From NCBI RefSeq assembly GCF_004307455.1, contig NZ_SEWX01000001.1, positions 1 through 64,000 on the forward strand: a DNA stretch of 64,000 nucleotides. The letters run 5' to 3'. Under the pieces are notes generated by a model. It saw only the letters and a list, made by a program, of their open reading frames with translations. It had not been told where the DNA came from and did no database searches. Source of the DNA: Aquirufa nivalisilvae. GTDB lineage: Bacteria; Bacteroidota; Bacteroidia; Cytophagales; Spirosomataceae. The position numbers were made by a program, and so were the translations under genes. How positions within the stretch are numbered: position 1 is the first letter of the stretch; each line of letters opens with the position of its first letter. This document shows positions 7,745 to 16,868 of this stretch, piece after piece.

Positions 7745-10200
7745 AGTACAAAATTCACCGGGTTTTTTACTTTCTCATGTAATAAGGCCAAAGTCAATAC
7801 CTCCATGGCATTCTCTACATAATAGAAATTTAGATCCGTAATATACCTCGGTTCAATCTCTTCAATATCTTTTTTATTCTTATGGCACAAGATAATTTCC
7901 TTAATGCCAGCACGCTTAGCAGCTAATATCTTTTCTTTAATTCCACCCACAGGAAGTACTTTCCCACGTAAAGTTATTTCACCTGTCATAGCCAAATTTG
8001 GCTTCACTCTCCTTTGTGTTAAAGCCGAAGCTATGGCAGTTAACATTGTTATTCCCGCCGAAGGTCCGTCTTTAGGAACTGCACCAGCTGGTACGTGTAT
8101 ATGCAAATTATACTGGTCAAAAATTCGATAATCGATTTCCAATAAATCGGCATGTGCTTTCAAAAAACTCAATGCAGCCATGGCTGATTCCTTCATCACA
8201 TCTCCCAATTGACCCGATAAAGTCAATTGACCTTTACCGCGATTCAATAATGTTTCAATGAATAAAATATCTCCCCCAACCGGTGTCCAAGCTAAACCTG
8301 TCACGACACCTGCATACTCATTACTTTCATAAGAATCGTTTTCAAAATTTTCTTGGCCCAACAATCGAACGACATCTGTTGCTTGTAGTTTATGAGGATA
8401 TTCTTCTCCTATGGCGATGGATTTAGTGATTTTACGCACTACTTTCCCCAGTTCTTGCTCTAATTTTCTAACTCCTGATTCACGGGTGTAGCCCTCTACT
8501 ACTTTCTGGATTGCAGCATCAGTCATGCTAAAATCAGCCTTATCTAGACCATGCTCTTTCTTTTGCTTCGGCAACAAATGCTTTTTCGCAATTTGTACCT
8601 TTTCCTCCATGGTATAACCACTTACTTCAATGATCTCCATACGATCACGCAAGGCAGGGTGAATCGTATCAAGGTTATTGGCAGTAGCAATGAACATCAC
8701 TCGAGATAAATCAAACTCTACCTCCAAGTAATTATCCATAAAACTATTATTTTGTTCTGGATCCAATACTTCCAATAATGCAGATGATGGGTCACCACGA
8801 TGGTCAGACCCTACTTTATCTATTTCATCTAATATGAAAACTGGATTGGAAGAACCTGACTTCTTTATATTTTGAATGACCTTTCCTGGCATGGCGCCTA
8901 TGTAGGTTTTTCTATGACCCCGAATTTCCGCCTCGTCACGTAAACCACCTAAGGCCATTCGAACATACTTTCTACCTAAAGCCTTGGCAACGCTTTTTCC
9001 CAACGAAGTCTTTCCTACTCCAGGAGGGCCGTATAAGCATAAAATAGGAGCTTTCATATCTCCCTTCATTTTCAATACTGCCAGGTATTCAATGATTCTC
9101 TCTTTGACTTTTTCCAATCCAAAGTGATCCGCATCCAGTATTTTTTTAGCCTTAATCAAATCAAAATGATCTTTGGTGTACTCAGACCAAGGTAAATCAA
9201 CCAACAGTTCCACAAAATTCATCAACATCGGATATTCACCCGACATAGCATTGGTTCTTTGGAGCTTAGATAATTCTTTCAAGAAAAAATCATTGACTTC
9301 TTTCGACCATTTTTTCTTAGCCCCTTTAGCTCTAAGTCCATCTAATTCTTGCTCTGGACTCTCTACCCCTAACTCCTCTTGCAATACTTTGATTTGCTGG
9401 CGAATGTAATAGTCGCGCTGTTGCTGATCAATATCACTGCTTGCTTTACTTTGTATCTCACGCTTTAACTCCAAATGCTGAATTTCCTTCATCATGTATT
9501 CCAATAGATGAGTAGCTTGCTCTATCCCATCCAAGGTCTCTAATAATTCTTGTTTATCCTTTAATTCCGCATTAATGTTGGAGGAAAGAAAATGCACTAA
9601 AAAAGCAGACGAATCAATATTATCCAATGCAATCTGAGCCTCTCGTGGAATCTCAGGATTCAAATTCAATATTTTAAGCGCTGATTCTTTTAAAGTTGAT
9701 ACCAGCGCCTTGTTTTCTTTATTTAACTTCTTAGGGAAATTATCCTCCAAATAATTCACTTTCGCAATTAAGTTCGGATCCGTTTTAATGAACTCCCTTA
9801 CCTCAAAACGCTTCCGTCCTTGAACAATAATGGTCGTGTTTCCTCCTGGCAAAACAAACATCTTAACGATGTGTGCCACGGTTCCCACTTTATATAAATC
9901 ATCTGGTTGAGGCTCTTCTTTCGAATTATTAGCTTGTACTAATACCCCGATGGTACGATCTCCTTTGTAAGCTTTTTTGACTAATCGAACGGATTTCTGG
10001 CGACTTACTGTAATGGGAATCACCATACCTGGAAATAAAACGATATTACGAATTGGTAGAATGGGTAGTTCATCTGACAAAACGCTCATTTTGTCATTGT
10101 TTTCCAAGCCTTCTGCTCCAATAGGAATCAACTCAATATTTTCGAAATCGGAAATGTCCGATAGGCTCAAATGCTTAAAAAGGTCATTTGGATTATTCAT
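7705..10200 (-). CDS. lon: ATP-dependent Lon protease
   Basis: Cytosolic AAA+ serine protease that degrades misfolded and regulatory proteins. From the ATG at 10200 it has 831 residues, near the usual length; a GTG two codons earlier is possible. Order: N-terminal substrate domain ([15 protein letters not shown]), coiled coil with [20 protein letters not shown], Walker A GPPGVGKT (about 391-398), Walker B FILDEIDK, and protease domain with the catalytic Ser in PKDGPSAG (about 714) and Lys in GGIKEK (about 757). It is monocistronic. Its last 40 bp run antisense to the end of recQ, so no separate terminators exist between them. Confidence 0.97.
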   Translation of the reverse strand: MNNPNDLFKHLSLSDISDFENIELIPIGAEGLENNDKMSVLSDELPILPIRNIVLFPGMVIPITVSRQKSVRLVKKAYKGDRTIGVLVQANNSKEEPQPDDLYKVGTVAHIVKMFVLPGGNTTIIVQGRKRFEVREFIKTDPNLIAKVNYLEDNFPKKLNKENKALVSTLKESALKILNLNPEIPREAQIALDNIDSSAFLVHFLSSNINAELKDKQELLETLDGIEQATHLLEYMMKEIQHLELKREIQSKASSDIDQQQRDYYIRQQIKVLQEELGVESPEQELDGLRAKGAKKKWSKEVNDFFLKELSKLQRTNAMSGEYPMLMNFVELLVDLPWSEYTKDHFDLIKAKKILDADHFGLEKVKERIIEYLAVLKMKGDMKAPILCLYGPPGVGKTSLGKSVAKALGRKYVRMALGGLRDEAEIRGHRKTYIGAMPGKVIQNIKKSGSSNPVFILDEIDKVGSDHRGDPSSALLEVLDPEQNNSFMDNYLEVEFDLSRVMFIATANNLDTIHPALRDRMEIIEVSGYTMEEKVQIAKKHLLPKQKKEHGLDKADFSMTDAAIQKVVEGYTRESGVRKLEQELGKVVRKITKSIAIGEEYPHKLQATDVVRLLGQENFENDSYESNEYAGVVTGLAWTPVGGDILFIETLLNRGKGQLTLSGQLGDVMKESAMAALSFLKAHADLLEIDYRIFDQYNLHIHVPAGAVPKDGPSAGITMLTAIASALTQRRVKPNLAMTGEITLRGKVLPVGGIKEKILAAKRAGIKEIILCHKNKKDIEEIEPRYITDLNFYYVENAMEVLTLALLHEKVKNPVNFVLQDEAKPNSSVAV

Positions 10201-10289
10201 ACACACATTTATTTAATCTTACCCTCCAATCTTGAAAGACGTACGGAGCTTAAACAAATTTCATGCCACAAGACAAGATGGCAGAAAAT

Positions 10290-10793
10290 TTACCAAACTA
10301 TCTGATGGAGAACTTGATTTTTTTGAAATAAAAACGATTTCTTTTTTTCTCCTCTAGCGCAATGTAGCAAATTTGTTTGGTCAGGGAATTGTTCCACCAA
10401 AAGATCATTCATAACAAAAACTCCAGCTAAATCCTGTTCCGATGGTATTTCTACATATACCCAAATTACATCTGGATTTGGCTCCCAACCAATCCAACGA
10501 TAAGGCGTAATTAATTGCTTATTTACCTGAAATCCAAAATGCTTTCGAATATAGGGTTCTAACAACTCATCAAGGTTTGAAGCTTTTTCAATACTCACCT
10601 TTTTGCCATGAAAGCTACTGAGTCCCTGCTCTAAATCATCTTGAAATAAGCGAATAGCTATTTCCCACGACTTTTCCTTTTCATTATACACACATTCAGT
10701 CACACTGGTATGAAATGGATGCCGCTCCTTTCTTCCTATACTTTCAACAGATAAGAATAAGAAAAGTAGAATGAAAAAAAGCTGTTTTCTCAA
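10290..10793 (-). CDS. DUF6702 family exported protein
   Basis: A 167-residue protein starting with TTG three bases after the rseP stop codon, so translationally coupled to rseP. It has a hydrophobic N-terminus (about 3-17) acting as signal or anchor, followed by HPFHTSVTECVYNEKEKSWEIAIRLFQDDLE, the family hallmark at about residues 25-54. Function is unknown; the family is widespread in Bacteroidota. Last gene of the rhomboid-dxr-rseP run, so a cell-envelope role is a reasonable guess. Confidence 0.75.
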   Translation of the reverse strand: MRKQLFFILLFLFLSVESIGRKERHPFHTSVTECVYNEKEKSWEIAIRLFQDDLEQGLSSFHGKKVSIEKASNLDELLEPYIRKHFGFQVNKQLITPYRWIGWEPNPDVIWVYVEIPSEQDLAGVFVMNDLLVEQFPDQTNLLHCARGEKKKSFLFQKNQVLHQIVW

Positions 10794-10796
10794 TGT

Positions 10797-12188
10797 TTAA
10801 AAGAAAGACTTAAAAATATCGTTACCAAAAGTATAAGCCATTAATCCTAACAACAAAATCATACCGATTTGCTGAGCACGTTCCATCACCTTATCTGACG
10901 CTGGTTTTCCTGTAATTATTTCATAAATCAAGAAAATAGCATGTCCGCCATCTAAGGCAGGAATTGGCAACACATTAAAGAAGGCTAAGGCCATGGATAA
11001 CAAACCAGTTAACATCCAGAATCTTGTCCAATCCCAAACACCACCAAACATTTGTGCAATCCCAATAGGGCCACTTAATGCTTTAGAGGCAGAGACATCT
11101 CCTGTTGCAATTTTCTTGAATCCACGAACATTATCTGTAATAACTGAAAATGCGCGCTTAGAACCAATTCCAACAGATTGCCCAAAACTGTAATCTTCAT
11201 GCGACATTTTCATTAAAATATCTGCTTGAAAACCAATTTGTCCTGATTTAGCTACCACCATATCCAACGTATCAGCTTTTCCATTACGAAGAATGGCTAA
11301 ACGAATAGGTTTACCTGCTTCTTTACTTAATACTTCGCGAATCTCGTGGTAAAAATTAATCGGAGTTTGATTGACCGCCGTAATGTAATCTCCTGCTTTT
11401 AAACCTGCAGATAAAGCAGGTAACATCTCTTCAGATTCTTTACCTAACCATTTATCCAATAAACTTGGAGGATTAGGTGCCGTCACATCCAAGACCTTAA
11501 ACTTTGTCATGGGCTCAATAAAAGCCGACTTTTTATCACTCAATTGACCAATAAAATTGGCTGGAATTTGAATATTTACTTCTTTTCCATCACGTAAAAC
11601 AGTGTAATACGAATTATCTCCTAATAACACATCCGACGAACGCAAATCTGATAATTGCTTGTAGTCGGCACCATTCACCTTGATAATTTTATCACCCGTT
11701 TTTAGTCCTATATGTTTTCCTAAATCCAGAGCAACAATTCCATTTTTATTTAATTCCTCTTTGGAAATATAATTATTGCCATTGGAATAAGTCAATGAAA
11801 TGAAAATAACAACACCTGTGATGACATTCACAATTACACCCCCCAACATCACGATCAAACGTTGCCAAGCGGGTTTAGCTCTAAATTCCCAAGGCTCAGG
11901 ATCTTTGGCTAAGGTGGCTGCATCCTGCGTTTCATCAATCATTCCCGCTATAGATACGTATCCACCTAATGGAAACCAACCTAACCCATATTCAGTATCT
12001 CCAATTTTCTTCTTGAATAAAGCAAAGTTTAATAAGGAGGGAATCGGGAAAAGAAAATCAAAAAATAGATAAAATTTTTCGACACGCATTTTAAACCATT
12101 TCGCTGTAATGAAATGACCAAACTCGTGCAATGTTACTAAAATGGACAATCCTAAAATCAATTGCCCCGCCATAATCAAACCTTCCAT
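10797..12188 (-). CDS. rseP: RseP-type intramembrane zinc metalloprotease
   Basis: Site-2 protease of 463 residues that cuts transmembrane substrates such as anti-sigma factors. The zinc motif HEFGH is at residues 21-25 in the first membrane helix, the third ligand motif LPIPALDGGHA is near 410-420, and two PDZ-like segments lie between (about 130-215 and 235-320). Two PDZ domains and four membrane spans match the family. It lies 16 bp after dxr and just before the DUF6702 gene. The dxr-rseP order is common in bacteria, supporting the assignment. No sigma/anti-sigma pair is visible nearby. Confidence 0.95.
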   Translation of the reverse strand: MEGLIMAGQLILGLSILVTLHEFGHFITAKWFKMRVEKFYLFFDFLFPIPSLLNFALFKKKIGDTEYGLGWFPLGGYVSIAGMIDETQDAATLAKDPEPWEFRAKPAWQRLIVMLGGVIVNVITGVVIFISLTYSNGNNYISKEELNKNGIVALDLGKHIGLKTGDKIIKVNGADYKQLSDLRSSDVLLGDNSYYTVLRDGKEVNIQIPANFIGQLSDKKSAFIEPMTKFKVLDVTAPNPPSLLDKWLGKESEEMLPALSAGLKAGDYITAVNQTPINFYHEIREVLSKEAGKPIRLAILRNGKADTLDMVVAKSGQIGFQADILMKMSHEDYSFGQSVGIGSKRAFSVITDNVRGFKKIATGDVSASKALSGPIGIAQMFGGVWDWTRFWMLTGLLSMALAFFNVLPIPALDGGHAIFLIYEIITGKPASDKVMERAQQIGMILLLGLMAYTFGNDIFKSFF

Positions 12189-12204
12189 AATCTTGCTTTA
12201 ATTG

Positions 12205-13377
12205 CTATTTACTATTGTTTACCACCCATTGGGTAGCTAATTCTCTACTTAATTGATCACTTTGAACGTAGTCTTCTAATGTCGGATTCTCCAAAAAAGT
12301 TCCACGTTCCATGGTTTCGGAAATTAAATCAGACATTTCCAAGAAGCCAATTTTATCTGCTAAAAATGCTGTCACGGCTATTTCATTGGCTGCATTCAAT
12401 ATACAAGGCATATTACCTCCTTTGTCTAAAGCCTCAAATGCTAATCCTAAATTCCTAAAAGTAGCCATATCTGGTTCTTCAAATGTCAAATTAGGATAAG
12501 CGGCAAAATTGAATCGAGGAAAATCTACTTCCAATCTATTGGGGTAAGCTAAGGCAAATTGAATCGGTAATTTCATATCGGGTAAACCCAGTTGCGCCTT
12601 AATCGATCCATCTTGAAACTGAACTAATGAATGTACGATGGATTGTGGGTGAACAACCACATCAATCTGGCTTGCTTTTACTTGAAACAACCAAGCAGCT
12701 TCTATGACCTCCAAACCTTTATTCATCAAACTGGCTGAATCTATGGTTATCTTAGCTCCCATCGTCCAATTAGGGTGCTTTAAAGCTTGTTCCCTTGTTA
12801 CTTTAGCTAATTGCTCCCTTTTCCAAGACCGAAATGGTCCACCTGAAGCTGTTAAAATGACTTTTTCAATGGGATTGTGAGATTCTCCCATCAAGCATTG
12901 AAATATGGCCGAATGTTCTGAATCAACAGGTAAAATAGGTACGCCCATCTTGGCAGCTAGAGGCATAATCAATGCTCCTGCCACCACTAAAGTTTCCTTA
13001 TTAGCTAATGCAATTGGCTTTTTTGCTTCAATAGCACGAACTGTAGGCAATAAACCTGCGTAACCTACCAGTGCTGTCAACACCACATCTACCTCGTCCA
13101 AACATACCACATATTCCAAACTTTTGGCTCCTGCATGTACTTCTATGGGTAAATGCGCCAATGCCTGCTTAACATGAGCATATTGACTTTCATCACCAAT
13201 AACTACATGAAAGGGTAAAAACTCTAAGGCTTGTTGAATCAATAAAACGGCATTCGACTGAGCTGTCAACACAGCTACTTTAAACTGCTGAGGATGCAAT
13301 GAAATTACTTCCAAGGTTTGAGTCCCGATGGAACCCGTGGAACCTAAAATGGCAATATGTTTTTGTGCTACTACCAA
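12205..13377 (-). CDS. dxr: 1-Deoxy-D-xylulose 5-phosphate reductoisomerase
   Basis: Dxr (EC 1.1.1.267) makes 2-C-methyl-D-erythritol 4-phosphate, the committed step of the MEP isoprenoid pathway. The 390 residues include the NADPH loop GSTGSIGTQTLEVI (about 12-25), NKETLVVAG, the metal/substrate segment LPVDSEHSAIFQ, and HPNWTMGAKITIDSASLMNKGLE. The only fitting start is a TTG at 13377 that overlaps the end of the rhomboid gene by 7 bp. Together with ispH (46.2 kb) and the polyprenyl synthase next door it documents MEP-based isoprenoid synthesis. Confidence 0.96.
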   Translation of the reverse strand: MVVAQKHIAILGSTGSIGTQTLEVISLHPQQFKVAVLTAQSNAVLLIQQALEFLPFHVVIGDESQYAHVKQALAHLPIEVHAGAKSLEYVVCLDEVDVVLTALVGYAGLLPTVRAIEAKKPIALANKETLVVAGALIMPLAAKMGVPILPVDSEHSAIFQCLMGESHNPIEKVILTASGGPFRSWKREQLAKVTREQALKHPNWTMGAKITIDSASLMNKGLEVIEAAWLFQVKASQIDVVVHPQSIVHSLVQFQDGSIKAQLGLPDMKLPIQFALAYPNRLEVDFPRFNFAAYPNLTFEEPDMATFRNLGLAFEALDKGGNMPCILNAANEIAVTAFLADKIGFLEMSDLISETMERGTFLENPTLEDYVQSDQLSRELATQWVVNNSK

Positions 13378-13994
13378 AGCATAGCTTTTACTTGTTCAAC
13401 AAATGTCAACCAGACCTTTGGATACAACAAAGTCACAAAAACTAATCCATATAATCCTCCATATAAATGGGCTGAGTGATTCACATAATCTCTGCCTCTA
13501 CGATCCATGGCAATGGAATACCAAGTAAACAATCCAGCATAGATAAAACCAGGAATTCCAAGAATACCAAATAAGTAGATTTTCTCCGTAGGGAAAAATA
13601 GTATCCCAGCAAAAATTACAGCTGAAACAGCCCCAGATGCCCCTAATGAATTAAAATAAGGATTTTTTCTTTGCTTAAAAAAAGTAGGTAAATCTGCTGC
13701 TACAATCGCTGTGACATAAAAAATGGCAAACAATAATTGCCCTATTTCAGGAAACAAAACCGTAAAGATGTTTTCTAGCTGTAAGCCAAAGAAAAAGAAG
13801 GAAAACAAATTGAAAAACAAATGTGTAAAATCAGCATGTATAAATCCCGAAGTAATAAACCGCCAATATTCTTTCCTACGGTTTATTTTATAAGGATTCA
13901 TCGTCATCTTATCCATAAGTGTCGGCTTTTGCCAACACAATAAAGACACCAAGACGGTAATGATAATGATGATAAAACTAATTGAATCCCCCAT
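13371..13994 (-). CDS. Rhomboid family intramembrane serine protease
   Basis: A 207-residue membrane protein with about six hydrophobic spans. The catalytic serine lies in GASGAVSA (S120) and the partner histidine in SAHLYGGLYG (H176); a WRFITSGFIHADFTHLFFN segment (about 44-62) is the conserved L1/TM2 region. Substrates are unknown. It overlaps dxr by 7 bp. A -7 element lies upstream, and a hairpin with a T-run sits directly before the ATG, which may attenuate expression. Confidence 0.9.
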   Translation of the reverse strand: MGDSISFIIIIITVLVSLLCWQKPTLMDKMTMNPYKINRRKEYWRFITSGFIHADFTHLFFNLFSFFFFGLQLENIFTVLFPEIGQLLFAIFYVTAIVAADLPTFFKQRKNPYFNSLGASGAVSAVIFAGILFFPTEKIYLFGILGIPGFIYAGLFTWYSIAMDRRGRDYVNHSAHLYGGLYGLVFVTLLYPKVWLTFVEQVKAMLW

Positions 13995-14003
13995 AAAACA
14001 AAA

Positions 14004-14020
14004 AGCTTCGTGATGAAGCT
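14004..14020 (-). terminator. Hairpin with T-run just before the rhomboid ATG
   Basis: On the minus strand AGCTTC, ATCAC and GAAGCT are followed by TTTTTGTTTT and then the ATG at 13994. It can end the nuoD-polyprenyl synthase transcript, and it also lies inside the leader expected for the rhomboid promoter at 14033-14040. Confidence 0.6.
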
Positions 14021-14032
14021 ATATAATTGCCA

Positions 14033-14040
14033 CAAAACTA
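14033..14040 (-). promoter_or_regulatory. Candidate rhomboid-dxr-rseP -7 element
   Basis: TAGTTTTG on the minus strand matches TAnnTTTG and abuts the stop codon of the polyprenyl synthase gene. No convincing -33 element is present. Confidence 0.4.
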
Positions 14041-14042
14041 CA

Positions 14043-15020
14043 CTAAACTTCCCGATCAACCAACCCCGCCATAAATCTCAACAAGGTATTTTTCTTTTCT
14101 TGTGGCAAATTCAATGCTTCCATACCAGCAAAAGCTCGATCAAAATACGATTGAATTTGCATTTCTACTTCTTCTCTCAGACCTAACTGAGTATATATCT
14201 CGGTAACAGCTTTAACTTTTTCTGTAGCATTAAACTGTTTTTGATTAAGCCAATAACTTAATTTTTGCTGCGTTTCTCCTTTGGCTAATTCCAAAGAACG
14301 AATCAATAAGTAGGTTTTTTTATTGGCCAAAATATCCCCACCCACTTGCTTTCCAAATTTCTCTGGATCACCATATACATCCAATAAATCATCTTTCAAT
14401 TGAAACCCAAGACCCACAAACTCTCCAATTTGATACAATTGATTCGCTATATCTAACTCTACTTGAGCCAATAAACCTCCCATTTCCATGGAAAATCCTA
14501 CTAAAACGGAGGTCTTTAATCGGATCATTTCAATATACTCAGCAAGTTGAACATCGTTCCGTTCCTCAAAATTCATATCCCATTGCTGTCCTTCACATAC
14601 TTCAGCTGCCGTCCTACTAAAACGTTCCAACAAATGTTGAAATTGAACCAGACTTAGTCCTTCAATTTGGTTCAAAAACTGATATGCTTCCACCAGCATC
14701 ACATCACCTGAAAGGATTGCAATATTGTCATTCCATTTTTCATGAACCGTTTGCTTTCCTCTTCTCAAAGGTGCTTTGTCCATGATATCATCATGCATCA
14801 AAGTGAAATTATGAAATACTTCGATGGATAAGGCTGGTTTTACTTGCGATTTCCAATCATCCCGAAATAATGAATATGCCATCAAACACATCACAGGACG
14901 AATACGCTTTCCACCTAAAGCCATGAGATATTGAATAGGCTCATACAATTCCACAGGTTGCTTACCCTGCTCCATGCGTGCTATTTCAATTTCTAAGACT
15001 TGTAAAAATTCTTTTGTCAT
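14043..15020 (-). CDS. Polyprenyl diphosphate synthase
   Basis: A trans-isoprenyl diphosphate synthase of 325 residues that condenses isopentenyl diphosphate with allylic diphosphates. The first aspartate-rich motif is HDDIMD (D77, D78, D81) and the second KDDLLD (D210, D211, D214); GGKRIRP (about 36-42) is the substrate-binding signature. Chain length (farnesyl, geranylgeranyl or longer) cannot be settled by eye. It starts 3 bp after nuoD and is probably cotranscribed with it, an odd pairing unless the product feeds quinone synthesis. Confidence 0.9.
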   Translation of the reverse strand: MTKEFLQVLEIEIARMEQGKQPVELYEPIQYLMALGGKRIRPVMCLMAYSLFRDDWKSQVKPALSIEVFHNFTLMHDDIMDKAPLRRGKQTVHEKWNDNIAILSGDVMLVEAYQFLNQIEGLSLVQFQHLLERFSRTAAEVCEGQQWDMNFEERNDVQLAEYIEMIRLKTSVLVGFSMEMGGLLAQVELDIANQLYQIGEFVGLGFQLKDDLLDVYGDPEKFGKQVGGDILANKKTYLLIRSLELAKGETQQKLSYWLNQKQFNATEKVKAVTEIYTQLGLREEVEMQIQSYFDRAFAGMEALNLPQEKKNTLLRFMAGLVDREV

Positions 15021-15023
15021 AAT

Positions 15024-16238
15024 TTAACGATCAACTTCCCCCATGACTAAATCCAATGATCCAATAATTGCCACCAAATCAGCCAAATATGTACCCTTTG
15101 CTAAGGTGGGCAGTACCGATAAATGGTGAAATGAACAAGCTCTTACTTTCATTCGACTTGGAATATCAGACTTGCCATCTGCTCGAATAAAAAAGCCCAA
15201 TTCACCTTTGGGATTTTCAGCTCGGACATACACATCCATAGCTGCTGGTCTAATTTTCTTTGGAACCATGGCCTGAGGCTGGAAGTCTTTGGTTCTTTTA
15301 CAGTCCCCAACTAATTTCTCCAAACATTGTTCTACAATCCGAATAGATTCTTCACATTCTCTAATTCGAACATGATTTCGATCCCAACAATCTCCTACTT
15401 GACCCATAGCCCCTTCACCGACAGGAATATCAAATTCCAATTCTGGATACACCGAATAAGCATCAACCCGACGCAGGTCAAATGGTAATCCCGAACCGCG
15501 CAATACTGGCCCAGTACAACCATAATTGATCGCTGTTGATAAAGGTAATATACCAACATTGGCTGTTCGTTTGATAAAAATACTATTCTCCTCAACTAAA
15601 TTTTTAACCTCTAGAATGGTAGCTTTTAAAACAGGTATTAACTCTTTCACACGCTCTTCGAAACCCACTGGTAAATCATAAAATAAACCACCGATCCACA
15701 CATAATTATACAACATGCGTGCTCCAGATAACCATTCCAATAGACGTTGAATATGTTCTCTATCCCGCATCAACCACAAAAATGGAGTGTAGGCTCCTAT
15801 ATCCAACCCATAAGTACCTACCGCAACGAAATGAGAAGCTATACGATTCAATTCTGCCACCAAGACACGGATGTATTCAATTCTTGGAGGTAATTTACCT
15901 TCCAAATCCAACATTTTTTCTACCGCCATCACATAGGCATGTTCCGAATTCATGGAAGCCATATAGTCCAAACGATCAACATAAGGTATGATTTGATTGT
16001 AAGGCAATGCTTCTGCATGTTTTTCAAAACAACGGTGCAAATAACCCAAATGAGGAACCACATCTACGACTAATTCTCCATCAGAAATCAATTCCAAACG
16101 AAGAACCCCATGTGTAGATGGATGTTGAGGCCCCAAAGAAATGATCATTTCCTCCGATTTCAAATTTTCAAGCGAATACCGATTGGGGTCAGATAAGGCG
16201 AAATTCTCAGCTTGATATTGATATTGAAGGGGCTTCAT
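15024..16238 (-). CDS. nuoD: NADH-quinone oxidoreductase subunit D
   Basis: The 49-kDa-type peripheral-arm subunit of complex I, which lines the quinone site. From the ATG at 16238 it has 404 residues; an in-frame ATG at 16280 would add 14 hydrophobic residues not typical of the family. IISLGPQHPSTHGVLRL near the N-terminus and the ending GSLDLVMGEVDR are diagnostic. It is separate NuoD, not a NuoCD fusion. No other nuo gene adjoins it; nuoKLMN lie 36 kb away on the other strand, so the complex I operon is broken up here. Confidence 0.95.
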   Translation of the reverse strand: MKPLQYQYQAENFALSDPNRYSLENLKSEEMIISLGPQHPSTHGVLRLELISDGELVVDVVPHLGYLHRCFEKHAEALPYNQIIPYVDRLDYMASMNSEHAYVMAVEKMLDLEGKLPPRIEYIRVLVAELNRIASHFVAVGTYGLDIGAYTPFLWLMRDREHIQRLLEWLSGARMLYNYVWIGGLFYDLPVGFEERVKELIPVLKATILEVKNLVEENSIFIKRTANVGILPLSTAINYGCTGPVLRGSGLPFDLRRVDAYSVYPELEFDIPVGEGAMGQVGDCWDRNHVRIRECEESIRIVEQCLEKLVGDCKRTKDFQPQAMVPKKIRPAAMDVYVRAENPKGELGFFIRADGKSDIPSRMKVRACSFHHLSVLPTLAKGTYLADLVAIIGSLDLVMGEVDR

Positions 16239-16343
16239 AAAACAAAAATGAGAAAAAAGGACAGTAAATAAAAGCCTCACAGATGGATTTAAGGGTGAAT
16301 GGCTATTATGTTAAAAATTTTACGACATATTTTATTTAAAGAC

Positions 16344-16374
16344 TTTGCTAAAAAAAATATTTCTTCTACCTTTG
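16344..16374 (+). promoter_or_regulatory. rpmG promoter
   Basis: TTTG (16344-16347), exactly 19 bp, then TACCTTTG (16367-16374): a textbook Bacteroidota promoter, giving a leader of about 33 nt before rpmG. Confidence 0.8.
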
Positions 16375-16413
16375 CAGTCCGTTTCAAATGAGGCGAAAAA
16401 AGATTTTAATACT

Positions 16414-16596
16414 ATGGCAAAGAAAGGAAATCGCATTCAAGTAATTCTAGAATGCACTGAGCACAAAGAATCTGGTTTACCAGGAATGTCGCGTTACATC
16501 ACGACTAAGAATCGTAAAAACACGACTGCTCGTATCGAATTGAAAAAATACAATCCGGTATTGAAGAAAGTTACACTTCATAAGGAGATCAAATAG
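16414..16596 (+). CDS. rpmG: 50S ribosomal protein L33
   Basis: A 60-residue L33: [31 protein letters not shown] and [17 protein letters not shown] are diagnostic. One Cys remains, so it is the zinc-free type. The start at 16414 follows the promoter; a longer reading from 16345 would begin inside the promoter itself. In many Bacteroidota rpmB comes first and DUF4295 and ftsY follow; here rpmB is missing but the rest is kept. Confidence 0.95.
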   Translation: MAKKGNRIQVILECTEHKESGLPGMSRYITTKNRKNTTARIELKKYNPVLKKVTLHKEIK

Positions 16597-16614
16597 TTTT
16601 AATACTTAAGAAAT

Positions 16615-16767
16615 ATGGCTAAGAAAGTAGTTGCAACGTTAAAGAAAGAAGGAGGCGTAAAATACGCTAAAATCATTAAGGCGGTTAAAAATCCAACCAC
16701 AGGAGCTTATACCTTCAAAGAAGAAATCATTCTTCAAGATGAGGTAAATGCTGCATTGAAAAACTAA
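16615..16767 (+). CDS. DUF4295 family small basic protein
   Basis: A 50-residue Lys-rich protein (starts MAKKVVATLKKEGG, contains KNPTTGAYTFKEEII), 18 bp after rpmG. The family is a conserved Bacteroidota companion of L28/L33 and is assumed to be ribosome-linked, but its role is unproven. Cotranscribed with rpmG and followed by a terminator. Confidence 0.85.
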   Translation: MAKKVVATLKKEGGVKYAKIIKAVKNPTTGAYTFKEEIILQDEVNAALKN

Positions 16768-16804
16768 TTTTTCAAGCGGGGCACCTTTTTTTCGCTTAGA
16801 TATT

Positions 16805-16833
16805 AAAGTCCCTTCGTGAGGGACTTTTTTTAT
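16805..16833 (+). terminator. Terminator after rpmG-DUF4295
   Basis: AAAGTCCC (16805-16812), a 7-nt loop, GGGACTTT (16820-16827) and a T-run. The T-run merges with the ftsY -7 element. Confidence 0.85.
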
Positions 16834-16838
16834 TTTTG
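16831..16838 (+). promoter_or_regulatory. ftsY -7 element inside the terminator T-tract
   Basis: TATTTTTG matches TAnnTTTG and lies 30 bp before the ftsY ATG. The T-tract of the preceding terminator supplies most of it. Confidence 0.5.
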
Positions 16839-16868
16839 TTACATTCGTTTTTATTTTCATTCAAAGCC

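Noticed and set aside
16345-16413. Longer reading of L33
   Set aside because: It begins within the rpmG promoter; the ATG at 16414 gives the standard 60-residue protein.
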